From Bacteroidota bacterium (GTDB lineage Bacteria; Bacteroidota; Bacteroidia; Flavobacteriales; Flavobacteriaceae): a DNA stretch of 64,000 nt. The position numbers were made by a program, and so were the translations under genes. Under the pieces are notes generated by a model. That model ran no database searches and was not told the origin of the DNA. It worked only from the letters and a program-made list of their open reading frames with translations. Within the stretch, counting starts at the first letter, position 1; each line of letters starts with the position of its first letter. This document shows positions 26,183-35,171 of this stretch, piece after piece. The stretch covers positions 1 through 64,000 of the forward strand of contig JAEXIT010000010.1 of NCBI GenBank assembly GCA_023446155.1. The letters run 5' to 3'.

Positions 26183-27246
26183 AAATTATAATTCGGTTGT
26201 CCACCAGTAATGATATTTCGTTTCCATAAATCATCAATAGTGAAATCATTCAGCCATTGTTGTAGAGTATCACTATTTAATCTATTAAATTCCGTATGAC
26301 CGTTTACTTGGTCTACCGTAATAATCTCTTCAGGCTGAAAATGACTTATTAAATCTGTTGATTGAGTCGCGAGAATAACCTGACAGTCCCTATCAGCTAC
26401 AGATTTTATCATTCCTGCCAATTTAGCTATTGCAGATGGATGCAGTCCTAATTCTGGCTCGTCTATTACTATCGTATCAGGTAAATCAGGTTGTAAGAAT
26501 AAAACAGACAAAGCAATAAAACGAATAGTTCCATCAGAAAGATCATTAGCACCAAATACGATGTCACTATATTTGTCTGTCCATTGCAATCTAATATTGT
26601 TTTCTGAATTAGGTGCAAAATAAAAATCCGAAAAATAAGGAGCAATAGATTGTATATTTTTGATAATTCGGTTGTAAACAATCTTATTTGTTTCATGTAT
26701 TTCATACATAAATGCAGCTAAGTTCCCACCGTCTTCATAGAAATAGTAAATATCATTCTGTATATTACTATATTGAGAAAAAGGAGAATTAGAACTTGTA
26801 TCATGAAAATGGTATTTTCTCAGCCCATTTAAATATTTTTTCACATATGGAGCTCTATAATTATCTGTTAATTTAATAAATGCTTCCGTACCTGATCTGC
26901 TAATATTTTTAGAACCTCCCTTGTAAATCAAATCTTCATCAAGAAATACAAAACCATCGGTACCCGATTGTAAATGTGCCGAATATCCATTCTGACCATT
27001 TTCAAATTCCATTTTAAAAGAAATCGTATCGGTATTCTTTTTTCCTTTATGTAATATTTTGTTATCTCCGCCTTTTAATGCAACATAATTGTTGAGCTTA
27101 CGATTATACAATTTATTGAGAAAGTCAAAAAATGAAATAAAGTTACTTTTTCCACTACCATTTGCCCCAATCAATATATTGATAGGAGCTAGGTCAACTC
27201 TTACATCTTTAATTGACTTGTATCCTTTAATCTCAATATAATCCAT
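26179..27246 (-). CDS. OLD/RecF-like AAA ATPase of putative defence pair
   Basis: A 355-residue ABC-type (SMC/OLD-like) ATPase. It opens MDYIEIKGYKSIKDVRVDL and has Walker A GANGSGKS near residue 28, a signature-like LSDGTIRFIAL near 240, Walker B TIVIDEPELGLHP near 257 and the His switch LATQSTDLISHF near 295. There is no long coiled coil and no fused TOPRIM domain. The downstream overlapping DUF4276 gene supplies a likely nuclease, a split version of OLD-type nucleases. Similar two-gene ATPase/effector pairs (AbiL, RloAB, PARIS) act in phage defence. The role here is inferred. Confidence 0.85.
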   Translation of the reverse strand: MDYIEIKGYKSIKDVRVDLAPINILIGANGSGKSNFISFFDFLNKLYNRKLNNYVALKGGDNKILHKGKKNTDTISFKMEFENGQNGYSAHLQSGTDGFVFLDEDLIYKGGSKNISRSGTEAFIKLTDNYRAPYVKKYLNGLRKYHFHDTSSNSPFSQYSNIQNDIYYFYEDGGNLAAFMYEIHETNKIVYNRIIKNIQSIAPYFSDFYFAPNSENNIRLQWTDKYSDIVFGANDLSDGTIRFIALSVLFLQPDLPDTIVIDEPELGLHPSAIAKLAGMIKSVADRDCQVILATQSTDLISHFQPEEIITVDQVNGHTEFNRLNSDTLQQWLNDFTIDDLWKRNIITGGQPNYNL

Positions 27247-27437
27247 ATTATTACTTAATTTTTCTTTTGAATTTACTTAAATGTAGATCGTTATCTGCTA
27301 ATATTTCTTTAAATCGATTTACTGTTTATATGATCCTTCTTTATATTATCAGCCCTAGCAAAAATAAAAATATTATCGTTGATTTTGCCTGATCATTTCA
27401 AGAGCTTTGTGATTTAAAACTTTTATAAGTGGTTAAA

Positions 27438-27512
27438 TTATTTTTCTTCAATCAACTTCTCCAATTTCTCAATCATTTCCGTGTATTCTCTTGTTTTGTA
27501 TATCGGTATGTG
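27438..27512 (-). pseudogene. Possible C-terminal gene remnant
   Basis: A 24-codon minus-strand open frame ends in TREYTEMIEKLEKLIEEK and a stop. The charged heptad-like helix is typical of protein C-termini. It is preceded in frame by a stop codon and has no start. It may be the tail of a deleted gene upstream of the ATPase operon. Confidence 0.3.
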
Positions 27513-27660
27513 TCATAGTCTCAAATATACTATTTTTGTTAAAATAATTCGCTTTATAGTCGGAAATCTTATTCCTAAATTAGGCTGTGGGAATGCGGTT
27601 TTAAAGGTGGTGATAAACTGCGTCTAAGCGTCTTAAAATAACGACTTAATACAGAATCTT

Positions 27661-27680
27661 TACATTATGTAAAATAGAAA
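27661..27680 (+). repeat. 20-bp direct repeat, copy 1
   Basis: Starts with the dyad TACATTATGTA and continues AAATAGAAA. An identical 20-base copy is at 28145-28164, 484 bases away, in the same orientation. Confidence 0.85.
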
Positions 27681-27707
27681 TCTTTTATAGCCAAAATTGA
27701 GCCATCA

Positions 27708-27723
27708 AAGTATGCGCATACTT
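27708..27723. promoter_or_regulatory. Perfect 16-bp palindrome, possible operator
   Basis: AAGTATGCGCATACTT is its own reverse complement. It lies in non-coding DNA and is more GC-structured than its surroundings. It may be a binding site for a dimeric regulator; no regulator gene is adjacent. Confidence 0.5.
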
Positions 27724-28144
27724 ATTATTGAAAAATTTAAAATTTAGAAAGATTTCCAGCAAATTGGTGATCATCCGATTATTCAGGTTCTTTTTAATAA
27801 AAGGTCATTACGGATAACGAACGAATGCATCGATCAAAATCAAAATTTGAAACCGAATACAATTCAGATCGTATGATTCGAAATAAAATCAAAAAAATAT
27901 TTCGCTGAATTTTAAATAAAATTTAAGTCCGGATTACAGGCTTATAAATAGCGTAAAAAATAAACACTTAAAGTTTTTTTAAAATATGAGTTTTTTTGCC
28001 ACAAAGCGTAAAGCTGGTTGTTATACAATTGTCGTAGTATAGCACTCAAACTAATGGAATATAGAATTCACTTTAAATACGGGAAAAGACTCAAAACAAC
28101 TGCATATACTCTCAATTTTAACAATCCTAAAATGAACCATAATA

Positions 28145-28164
28145 TACATTATGTAAAATAGAAA
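28145..28164 (+). repeat. 20-bp direct repeat, copy 2
   Basis: Identical to the copy at 27661-27680, including the internal 11-base dyad. It lies about 400 bases before the metalloprotease gene. Confidence 0.85.
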
Positions 28165-28560
28165 ATATTAATACTGCTTTTGTAGCTTTATATTGAATGT
28201 TGCATTTTAAATACCCTTTTTAAGTTTTATGAAAGTCTAAAAAGACAACCCATTTGGCTACTTTTTCGAAATCCTATTCTAAATAGAAATCTTAGGATAT
28301 ATATGCTTCCAAAAAGTAAAATAAAACGTATCTTATAATAGTTGTATAATCGTAGCCTCGTAAAATATCCGTTTCTTGAGCTGCAATTTTAAATCTTTTG
28401 TGCCGATTTACATCCAAACTATTGTCATTTTAGTTTGTTGTATTTCATCGCTTTTTTTTATCTTTTTCACTAAAAGCATTCAATTTAATCAACAATTTAA
28501 ATTTAAAAATGTATTTTTATGACAAATAACTAAATAACAACTGAAAAAAATTAAAAACTA

Positions 28561-31227
28561 ATGAAAAAAAAGCTACTCTATGTCGCGGCCAGTTTCTGTC
28601 TGTTCGCGTCATCTTATGGTCAAAGTTCATTGTGGACGAAAGTCAGTCCCGAACGACTGCGAATGTATGAAAAAGTGGAACGGGCTTCACAACCTCAAAA
28701 CTTCCAATTGTTTTCACTTGACTTACCGGCTTTAAAAGCAAAACTGGAAGCGGCACCGATGCGTTCCAATGCCACTTCATCCTTAATCCTCGCCTTCCCT
28801 GCTCCAAACGGGAAAATGGAGAATTACCAGATTTACGAATCTCCCGTTATGGAAGCCGAATTAGCGGCAAAATATCCGGGAATCAAATCCTATATAGGAA
28901 AAGGTATTGAAGATCCGAGTGCAACGATCAATTTCAGCGTAACGCTTTTTGGATTACACACGATGACCTTATCTGGTAAAACAGGTACTTCTTATATCGA
29001 TCCGTTTACTAAAGATCTTAAAAATTACATTATCTATAGTAAAAGAGATTTACAACCTACACGTGCTTTTTCGTGTATGGTACAGGATGATCATGAAGCA
29101 GTTTCCGGAAGATTGATCAATAGTCCTGAAACGGCTATGGCCAGCGACGGAAAATACCGTGTATACCGTTTGGCAATGGCTTGTACAATCGAATATGCAG
29201 CCTATCATGTTAATGCAGCCGGTTTAAGTGGTGGTACTACGGCTCAGAAAAAAGCGGCTGTTTTAGCGGCGATGAACGTAACAATGACGCGCGTAAACGG
29301 TCTGTATGAAAGAGACATGTCGTTGCATATGAACATCGTAGCAAATAACGATTTGATCATCTATATTGACAGTGATAACTTCACGAATTCACCACAAATG
29401 ATCAACGAAATCCAACCTATTGTTGATGCAGCTATTGGTGCGGCTAACTATGATATCGGTCACGGGGTTTGTACGACCGACTCCGGTATCGCTCAGTTAA
29501 ACTCGCCTTGTTCGTCTACAAAAGCCAGAGGAATTACAGGTCAGCCAAACCCGGTTGGAGATCCGTTTGATATCGATTATGTAGCCCACGAAATGGGGCA
29601 CCAATATGGCGCTACTCATACGCAAAACAACGCTTGTAACCGTACCGATGCTACTGCTGTAGAACCGGGAAGTGCGAGTACGATTATGGGATATGCCGGA
29701 ATTTGTGCACCTAACGTACAAGATCATTCCGATGCGCATTTCCACACAGTAAGTATCGCTCAGATGCAAACCTTTGTAAACGCCGGTGGTAGCTGTGCGG
29801 TTACAACCAATAACGGTAATGCTGCTCCCGTGGTTAATGCCGGCGCGAACTACACTATTCCTTACGGAACAGCTTTTATTTTAAAAGGAAGCGCTACCGA
29901 TACGGCTGGAGAAGCACTTACCTATTGTTGGGAACAAACCAACAATCAAGTATCGACACAACCGCCAACGGCTACAGCTACTACGGGGCCAAACTTCAGA
30001 TCTTTACCGCCATCAACATCGCCAAACCGCTATATGCCACGTTTCGAAGATGTTTTAGCCGGAAACCTGACCCCAACCTGGGAAGTTATTCCAAATGTGG
30101 CTCGTACAATGAATTTTGCCTTAACCGTTCGTGATAACCGTGCACCAAACGGCGGTCAGACCGGACGTGGCGATATGACCGTGACTTTTGCTAATACAGG
30201 TCCATTCCGTATTACATCGCCAGCAACGGCTAACGTTTCCTGGGACAGAGGTTCTTCACAAACCGTTACCTGGGATGTAGCCGGTACTACAGCCAACGGA
30301 ATCAATACTGCAAATGTCAACATTAAAATATCAATGGATAACGGTGCTACGTTTACAACATTGGTAGCCAATACCCCTAACGACGGATCAGAAGTAATCA
30401 CGGTTCCGAATACTGCGGCACCTTATTGTCGTATTATGGTAGAAGCGGTTGGAAATATTTTCTACGCTTTGTCTAAAAATATTGCTGTTGGTTATACGAT
30501 TACAAACTCTTGTGAGACGTTTACCAACAATACCGTTAGCGCTATTCCAGACGGACCAAATCCGAATACATCTACAGCCGGTCCAACATTAACGTCAAAC
30601 CTGAATATCACTGCAGCACAAACACTTACGGATGTAAATGTAAACGTAAACGTTACGCACCAGTGGATTCGTGATTTGGTAACCCGATTAAAACACCCTG
30701 ATGGAACGGAAGTTATTTTAGCAAGCCGTATTTGTAATGATCAGGATGGATTTAACATCAACTTTAACGACGGATCGCCAAACATTGTTTGTACGGCACC
30801 AATCACTACAGGTACATTTGCACCAAACCAACCGTTGGCCGCTTTAAATGGTAAGCAATCAAACGGAAACTGGCAATTATTGATCAACGATTATTTCCAG
30901 GGTGATACCGGGAATTTAAACTCATGGGCCGTTGAAGTTTGTTATCAGTCGGCTGTATTAGGTACGGAAAGTTTCGGTTTACAGGATTTCGCGATCTTCC
31001 CGAATCCAAACAACGGTAACTTCAACATTCAGTTTAAATCGGCTTCTGCGAATGAGATCAAAGTAAACGTACACGATATCCGCGGAAGAGAGATCTTTAA
31101 CCAGTCGTTCCAAAATACCGGTTTATTTAACCAGAATCTGGAATTGAGAAACGCTCAAACCGGAATCTATCTTGTTACGGTTCAGGATGGTGAGCGAAAA
31201 GAAGTTCAGAAAATTGTAATTAAATAA
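28561..31227 (+). CDS. Secreted reprolysin-like zinc metalloprotease with P-domain and T9SS sorting domain
   Basis: An 888-residue exported protease. A signal peptide (about 1-20, KLLYVAASFCLFASSYG) and a propeptide of roughly 180 residues precede a metzincin catalytic domain. That domain shows the zinc motif HEMGHQYGATH (His343, Glu344, His347, His353) and a Met-turn at Met376 in IMGYAG. An Ig/PKD-like region (about 425-640), a proprotein-convertase P-domain (about 650-800) and a C-terminal type IX secretion sorting domain (about 808-888, with DFAIFPNPNNGNFNI and GIYLVTVQDGE) follow. It should be secreted or cell-surface attached through T9SS, digesting extracellular protein. It stands alone, with a hairpin after the stop. 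Confidence 0.93.
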   Translation: MKKKLLYVAASFCLFASSYGQSSLWTKVSPERLRMYEKVERASQPQNFQLFSLDLPALKAKLEAAPMRSNATSSLILAFPAPNGKMENYQIYESPVMEAELAAKYPGIKSYIGKGIEDPSATINFSVTLFGLHTMTLSGKTGTSYIDPFTKDLKNYIIYSKRDLQPTRAFSCMVQDDHEAVSGRLINSPETAMASDGKYRVYRLAMACTIEYAAYHVNAAGLSGGTTAQKKAAVLAAMNVTMTRVNGLYERDMSLHMNIVANNDLIIYIDSDNFTNSPQMINEIQPIVDAAIGAANYDIGHGVCTTDSGIAQLNSPCSSTKARGITGQPNPVGDPFDIDYVAHEMGHQYGATHTQNNACNRTDATAVEPGSASTIMGYAGICAPNVQDHSDAHFHTVSIAQMQTFVNAGGSCAVTTNNGNAAPVVNAGANYTIPYGTAFILKGSATDTAGEALTYCWEQTNNQVSTQPPTATATTGPNFRSLPPSTSPNRYMPRFEDVLAGNLTPTWEVIPNVARTMNFALTVRDNRAPNGGQTGRGDMTVTFANTGPFRITSPATANVSWDRGSSQTVTWDVAGTTANGINTANVNIKISMDNGATFTTLVANTPNDGSEVITVPNTAAPYCRIMVEAVGNIFYALSKNIAVGYTITNSCETFTNNTVSAIPDGPNPNTSTAGPTLTSNLNITAAQTLTDVNVNVNVTHQWIRDLVTRLKHPDGTEVILASRICNDQDGFNINFNDGSPNIVCTAPITTGTFAPNQPLAALNGKQSNGNWQLLINDYFQGDTGNLNSWAVEVCYQSAVLGTESFGLQDFAIFPNPNNGNFNIQFKSASANEIKVNVHDIRGREIFNQSFQNTGLFNQNLELRNAQTGIYLVTVQDGERKEVQKIVIK

Positions 31228-31235
31228 TTAAAAAG

Positions 31236-31268
31236 AAACCCGACAGGTTTTGAAAACCTGGCGGGTTT
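31236..31268 (+). terminator. Hairpin after the metalloprotease gene
   Basis: A 15-base arm beginning AAACCCGACAGG pairs with AAACCTGGCGGGTTT with one mismatch and a three-base loop. The T run is short (TTTAG). Confidence 0.7.
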
Positions 31269-31276
31269 AGAAATAA

Positions 31277-31309
31277 AAAACAGGCTGTCTATAATGGGCA
31301 GCCTGTTTT
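31277..31309 (-). terminator. Terminator for the minus-strand 31333 gene
   Basis: AAAACAGGCTG (31277-31287) and CAGCCTGTTTT (31299-31309) form an 11-bp stem. The minus strand continues TTTATTTC. It separates two convergent genes. Confidence 0.75.
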
Positions 31310-31332
31310 GGTTTTATATTTATTGGATTTAA

Positions 31333-31776
31333 TTATAAATTCTTTCTTAGCCTGATCCCTAACAAAATGCCACTAATTAAGGTCGGAAAAAAACCAAATA
31401 GAAAAATCCAATACAGTGGTTTAACAAAATAATCAAACAGTTCGTCTTTTAAACAATATTCTTTTCCATCTGGAAGTCCTTCCTGAATAAATCCTACAGT
31501 TGAACCAAGTAGGGTTCCCAAAAACAAAACACAAAAAATGGAAAGGATCCCATGTGCAATAGTATATTTATTCCTTTTTAATTTATCCAGATTTTGACCT
31601 ATTACATAGCCTGTAGCATATAATCCGGTAATTCCGATTAAGAAATTGAGTAAAAAATCGATGATAAATTTTAGTAATTCTGAAAAATCAAAATCAATTA
31701 AAAACAGCATAATCAAAGTTGCGATGATCAGATTTATGGTAATGACACTAAAAATATATTTTGTTTCCTTTTTCAA
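31333..31776 (-). CDS. Hypothetical membrane protein
   Basis: A 147-residue protein with four hydrophobic segments: FSVITINLIIATLIMLFLI near 9, FIIDFLLNFLIGITGLYATG near 38, a third near 73-92, and a C-terminal segment WIFLFGFFPTLISGILLG. A conserved-looking loop contains EGLPDGKEYCLKDEL. No family is recognised. It is downstream of another orphan membrane gene on the same strand. Confidence 0.6.
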   Translation of the reverse strand: MKKETKYIFSVITINLIIATLIMLFLIDFDFSELLKFIIDFLLNFLIGITGLYATGYVIGQNLDKLKRNKYTIAHGILSIFCVLFLGTLLGSTVGFIQEGLPDGKEYCLKDELFDYFVKPLYWIFLFGFFPTLISGILLGIRLRKNL

Positions 31777-31826
31777 AATTTATAATTTAAAATCCCTGTA
31801 GCCCAATTACTTTTAACAAGCGTAAT

Positions 31827-32501
31827 TTATTCACAAATAATCCAGTCAATAAACGGAAACTTCGATTTGTCAGATGAATTAATCAAATCGTTTTCATCAA
31901 GAACAAGTCTAAAGAAAGTAATCTGATTTTTCTCCTTTAACTTTACGGTTTTATCATCTTTTCTTTTGATCAAAACTTTATGGATCTTTTGTCCTTCATA
32001 ATCAAATGATTTATCTAATGCTACTAATAACCAATTCTTCTCATTTTCTAACGAAATTCGTTCGGTTATGGTACCGTTTATTGGAAAAATTTCACCCAAG
32101 ATTCCATCTCTGAACTTTTTAAGAGTAATCCTCTTTCCAACCATATTTGCTGCCTCAAGAATTTTAATAAAACCTAACATTATGACAGCCAAAACATTGA
32201 CATTCAGAACTACATCTCCATTTTTCAATCCCAATATAAAACCTAATTTAAAATTAATGCCTTGCGATAAATCAAAAAAGGGATCAATGATTACTATTTG
32301 TGCGATGATCCAAACATATATTAATCTTACTGAATTTACTTTCTTTAGAAAAAATAAAACGGAGCCAATTATTCCGATTAATGAATTTAAAATTGATAAT
32401 GAAATCAGACCATGATCATTACTGAAGATATTCATGATACTTAAAAGAATCACAATAATCGGTAAAATTGTTTCTGCTGAAAAATTGTTTTTTGTTGTCA
32501 T
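31827..32501 (-). CDS. Hypothetical membrane protein
   Basis: A 224-residue protein with about four membrane segments in the first 115 residues (for example LPIIVILLSIMNIFS and VLAVIMLGFIKILEAAN). A cytosolic or periplasmic beta-rich C-terminal half contains WLLVALDKSFDYEGQKIHKV. No known domain. It is 7 bases downstream of the T9SS-sorted protein gene and probably co-transcribed with it. Confidence 0.6.
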   Translation of the reverse strand: MTTKNNFSAETILPIIVILLSIMNIFSNDHGLISLSILNSLIGIIGSVLFFLKKVNSVRLIYVWIIAQIVIIDPFFDLSQGINFKLGFILGLKNGDVVLNVNVLAVIMLGFIKILEAANMVGKRITLKKFRDGILGEIFPINGTITERISLENEKNWLLVALDKSFDYEGQKIHKVLIKRKDDKTVKLKEKNQITFFRLVLDENDLINSSDKSKFPFIDWIICE

Positions 32502-32508
32502 TTTTTAT

Positions 32509-33366
32509 TTAATCCGCTAATATTATCTTATTCGTTGCCATCACCTTTCCGTTTTCCAGTATTTGTACAAAATAAATACCGTTGTTTAGGCCGTCTCGTC
32601 GAACCGGTATAGTGTTTCCGTTTACATTCGTTAACTCTTTTACCAATTGTCCGACGGAATTAAACACTTTTATGGTTGCGTTCTTAAAATCGGATGGTGC
32701 TGTTATAAAAAGCTCGGTTGTAAACGGATTCGGAGCATATTGGATCACACGGTTTTCAAAGGACAAATCGGCTACACCAAGCATCGAACAATCCGTTACC
32801 GTAGGCTGGCCGTTTGCCAGGTTATGATTGTATATATTTACGCCATTTTGAGCACTACACGTCAGATAAATATACGGATCGGAAGGCATTTCATACGATG
32901 GTCGTAATGGATGCTGACTACTTCCTACACCTTCGATCCAGTTTTCGCTAAAAAAGCCATTATCTAAAAGGAACCTTCTTCGTATACCGCCATTGACCGG
33001 AACGTTTGTAATCGAAATTACAGTATACGTACTTCCGTTTCCTAAGGTAATCGTATTGGAAACCTGCAGGCTAAAGTCATATAAAATCCGGTCTACACCT
33101 CCAATATTCCGATATACTTTTTTGGCTGCACTATCTTCACGCAAATAAGTGTCCGAATTGGTCGTCGGATCAAAGAATTTTTTATAGGTGTATCCTCCAA
33201 TTACGACATCAGTGCCGGGATTAATGATCAAGTTAGAACTGCCGCCAAAATTGGCACTAACAATATTCCATGAAGAATTGTTTAGCATCGGGATATAAGC
33301 CTGTGAAAAAGCATTTCCTCCTAATGCGGTTAAAAATAGAATGGTAAAACGTAATTTTTTAATCAT
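32509..33366 (-). CDS. Secreted protein with T9SS type A sorting domain
   Basis: A 285-residue exported protein. A signal peptide (IKKLRFTILFLTALGGNAFS) is followed by a beta-rich domain of about 190 residues without recognised function, with NSSWNIVSANFGGSSN and YLREDSAAKKVYRN. The C-terminal domain (about 205-285) has YAPNPFTTELFIT, VFNSVGQLVKELTN and GIYFVQILENGKV, the pattern of T9SS type A sorting signals that direct proteins to the cell surface. It is upstream of two orphan membrane genes. Confidence 0.82.
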   Translation of the reverse strand: MIKKLRFTILFLTALGGNAFSQAYIPMLNNSSWNIVSANFGGSSNLIINPGTDVVIGGYTYKKFFDPTTNSDTYLREDSAAKKVYRNIGGVDRILYDFSLQVSNTITLGNGSTYTVISITNVPVNGGIRRRFLLDNGFFSENWIEGVGSSQHPLRPSYEMPSDPYIYLTCSAQNGVNIYNHNLANGQPTVTDCSMLGVADLSFENRVIQYAPNPFTTELFITAPSDFKNATIKVFNSVGQLVKELTNVNGNTIPVRRDGLNNGIYFVQILENGKVMATNKIILAD

Positions 33367-33391
33367 GTTTTATCTATTTGGTTGTGGTATT

Positions 33392-33913
33392 TTACTTCAA
33401 ACTAATCTTTAAATCAAATGTTTTTTTGATCGTCAGCAAGGCTTCGGCATTCCCTTTGGCATCATCAACGGGATGGTGCGTGTGTTTGGTGACGCGTAAA
33501 TGTTTAAAGTTTTGAAACATATCTTTCACTACCCCTTTATATAGACTCCCCAGGTTTTGGGAACTATGTCCAAACGGATTTTTTTCCAGAAAATGATGGA
33601 AATACCAACAGATAAACATCCAGTCAAAACCGTTGTTATCGCTAATAAAAACCGCTTGTCCTTTGGAATGCTCCTTAATCCAATCGGCAAAATCCTGCAT
33701 GACTTTTTGTGGCGCATCAAAGGCTAAAGTTTCCTCCCGACTAAATCCGGAAACCGCTAAGGCTTCGGGCACCCATTTTTCTGAAATCGGTTTTAGTTGA
33801 CCGTAAAAAGTTTTATCCAGATGCTCATCAACCAGAACCGCTCCAAATGAAATCATCGAATAATCCCCGGGAATTGGCCCGTCAGATTCAATGTCGACCA
33901 TTATATAACTCAT
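33392..33913 (-). CDS. DEDDh 3'-5' exonuclease-like protein
   Basis: A 173-residue RNase T/DnaQ-fold protein. Metal ligands appear in YIMVDIESDGPIPGDYSMIS (Asp, Glu), in VFISDNNGFDWMF (Asp) and in HHPVDDAKGNAEALL (His and Asp), so the DEDDh set is complete. It probably removes nucleotides from RNA or DNA 3' ends; the substrate is unclear. The start is 25 bases upstream of the secreted-protein gene in the direction of transcription's opposite end and just after the CxxC protein gene; it may share that transcript. Confidence 0.82.
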   Translation of the reverse strand: MSYIMVDIESDGPIPGDYSMISFGAVLVDEHLDKTFYGQLKPISEKWVPEALAVSGFSREETLAFDAPQKVMQDFADWIKEHSKGQAVFISDNNGFDWMFICWYFHHFLEKNPFGHSSQNLGSLYKGVVKDMFQNFKHLRVTKHTHHPVDDAKGNAEALLTIKKTFDLKISLK

Positions 33914-33926
33914 CTTTTTATTTTTT

Positions 33927-35081
33927 TTAAGTTTTGTCTTCGTCTTCGCCTTTTAAATACGCTTCTTTTTCCTGTTCCGTATAGAGCACTTTAAAATCGG
34001 GGTTTTTACTGTAATTTTTTTGATGGAATTCATAAAGTTCCCCTTCGTCTTCCGCCCAGAATATCTGATGGTGCTTTAAATACGACTCTTTTTCATCATC
34101 TGCTCTAGGGCTACTCCATTTTTGAGCGTGACTTTCCCAGGTATCCTTTTCACAACATTCGCAGGTACCGAAATAAACTGCCTGATAACCACAGATTTCA
34201 CAATATTCCGGATTTTCAAAATGTTCGAGATAATCCAAATCCAAACGTTGAAAGGTTCTCGGTAAACGATTTAAAAAAGCACCAAATCCGATCGTGTGTT
34301 TGGTGATAAATAATTTGTTATCAACCCAGCCCCGATGTTCAATATTGGCTTTCTTAAACTCCAATTTCAGGAATTTATACTTTTTATAATAATCTAAATC
34401 TTCAAAATAGGCGTCTTTTACATCGCTCCATTCGTAAAAATTTTCATTATGCCAAAAACCGTTTGCTTCCGCCTTAACGGTTCCAAGATCTTCCAGATAG
34501 TGTTTCCTACAAGCCACATAATCCCAACTGCTCTGATGGCGGATCTCCCCTTTTTCGCCACAGGTTTCACAAACATACTCCGATTTCTGTTCATAATGTT
34601 CGATGATAGTATAAATCGTATCACCATAACTATGATCGGTATAAAATCGCAGCGAAGCATATTTTTCTTTGATGCAGCTAACCCGTTTATCCCAACCATT
34701 TTCGTATAGTTCTTTGATCAAATCGATAGCCATCGGATACCAACCTTCCCTAATCTGAAGCTGGATACCGTTTAAATCGGCCAGTTTCCGCAGGTCAAAT
34801 GCATTTATTTGATCATTAATGATAAAGTCATCCAGATTCGTACAGTGTTTATTGACAAACTCGGCATTTTTATAAAAATCTTTGTTTGCTTTCGACTGGT
34901 TTTCCAAGGAGAATTGCTCCCCCGAACCCGCATTGGCTTTGGCGATACGCGCATGAATACTGTCGATTAAATCCTGATGTTCGCTTCTCTTTTTGGGTTT
35001 TAGCACTTGTGGGTTTAAAGTGATATAGATTATAATAAATGCTATTATTAATCCGAGTATAATGGCTGTAGTGATGGTCAT
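33927..35081 (-). CDS. Membrane-anchored protein with two Cys-rich zinc-binding clusters
   Basis: A 384-residue protein with one N-terminal membrane helix (TTAIILGLIIAFIIIYIT) and a cytosolic body rich in aromatic and charged residues. Two Cys clusters suggest zinc sites: YVCETCGEKGEIRHQSSW followed by ACRKHY near 176-203, and YCEICGYQAVYFGTCECC near 300. The central segment has an IMGB-like start NGIQLQIREGWYPMAIDLIK. I do not recognise a family. It is followed closely by the DEDDh exonuclease gene, which may hint at a nucleic-acid role. Confidence 0.65.
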   Translation of the reverse strand: MTITTAIILGLIIAFIIIYITLNPQVLKPKKRSEHQDLIDSIHARIAKANAGSGEQFSLENQSKANKDFYKNAEFVNKHCTNLDDFIINDQINAFDLRKLADLNGIQLQIREGWYPMAIDLIKELYENGWDKRVSCIKEKYASLRFYTDHSYGDTIYTIIEHYEQKSEYVCETCGEKGEIRHQSSWDYVACRKHYLEDLGTVKAEANGFWHNENFYEWSDVKDAYFEDLDYYKKYKFLKLEFKKANIEHRGWVDNKLFITKHTIGFGAFLNRLPRTFQRLDLDYLEHFENPEYCEICGYQAVYFGTCECCEKDTWESHAQKWSSPRADDEKESYLKHHQIFWAEDEGELYEFHQKNYSKNPDFKVLYTEQEKEAYLKGEDEDKT

Positions 35082-35171
35082 TCGGTTTGGTTTTATTCTT
35101 TTAAATATACTGCCTTTAAATGTGTTTTACCTTATATTGAATATAATTTTGGAAATCTATGTTACCACCTT

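Larger units (their letters stand above)
27247..28560. other. 1.3-kb gene-free AT-rich stretch with repeats and gene debris
   Basis: No convincing ORF is present on either strand. It holds a 20-bp direct repeat (27661 and 28145), a 16-bp perfect palindrome (27708-27723) and a short minus-strand frame at 27438-27512 that looks like the tail of a lost gene. The last few hundred bases should include the promoter of the metalloprotease gene, but no consensus box stands out. The stretch separates the putative defence pair from a secreted-protein gene and looks like an eroded insertion site. Confidence 0.6.

Noticed and set aside
27247..28560. CRISPR array or larger ncRNA in the gene-free stretch
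   Set aside because: Only two copies of one 20-bp repeat exist, unevenly spaced, with no cas genes; no conserved RNA fold was recognised.
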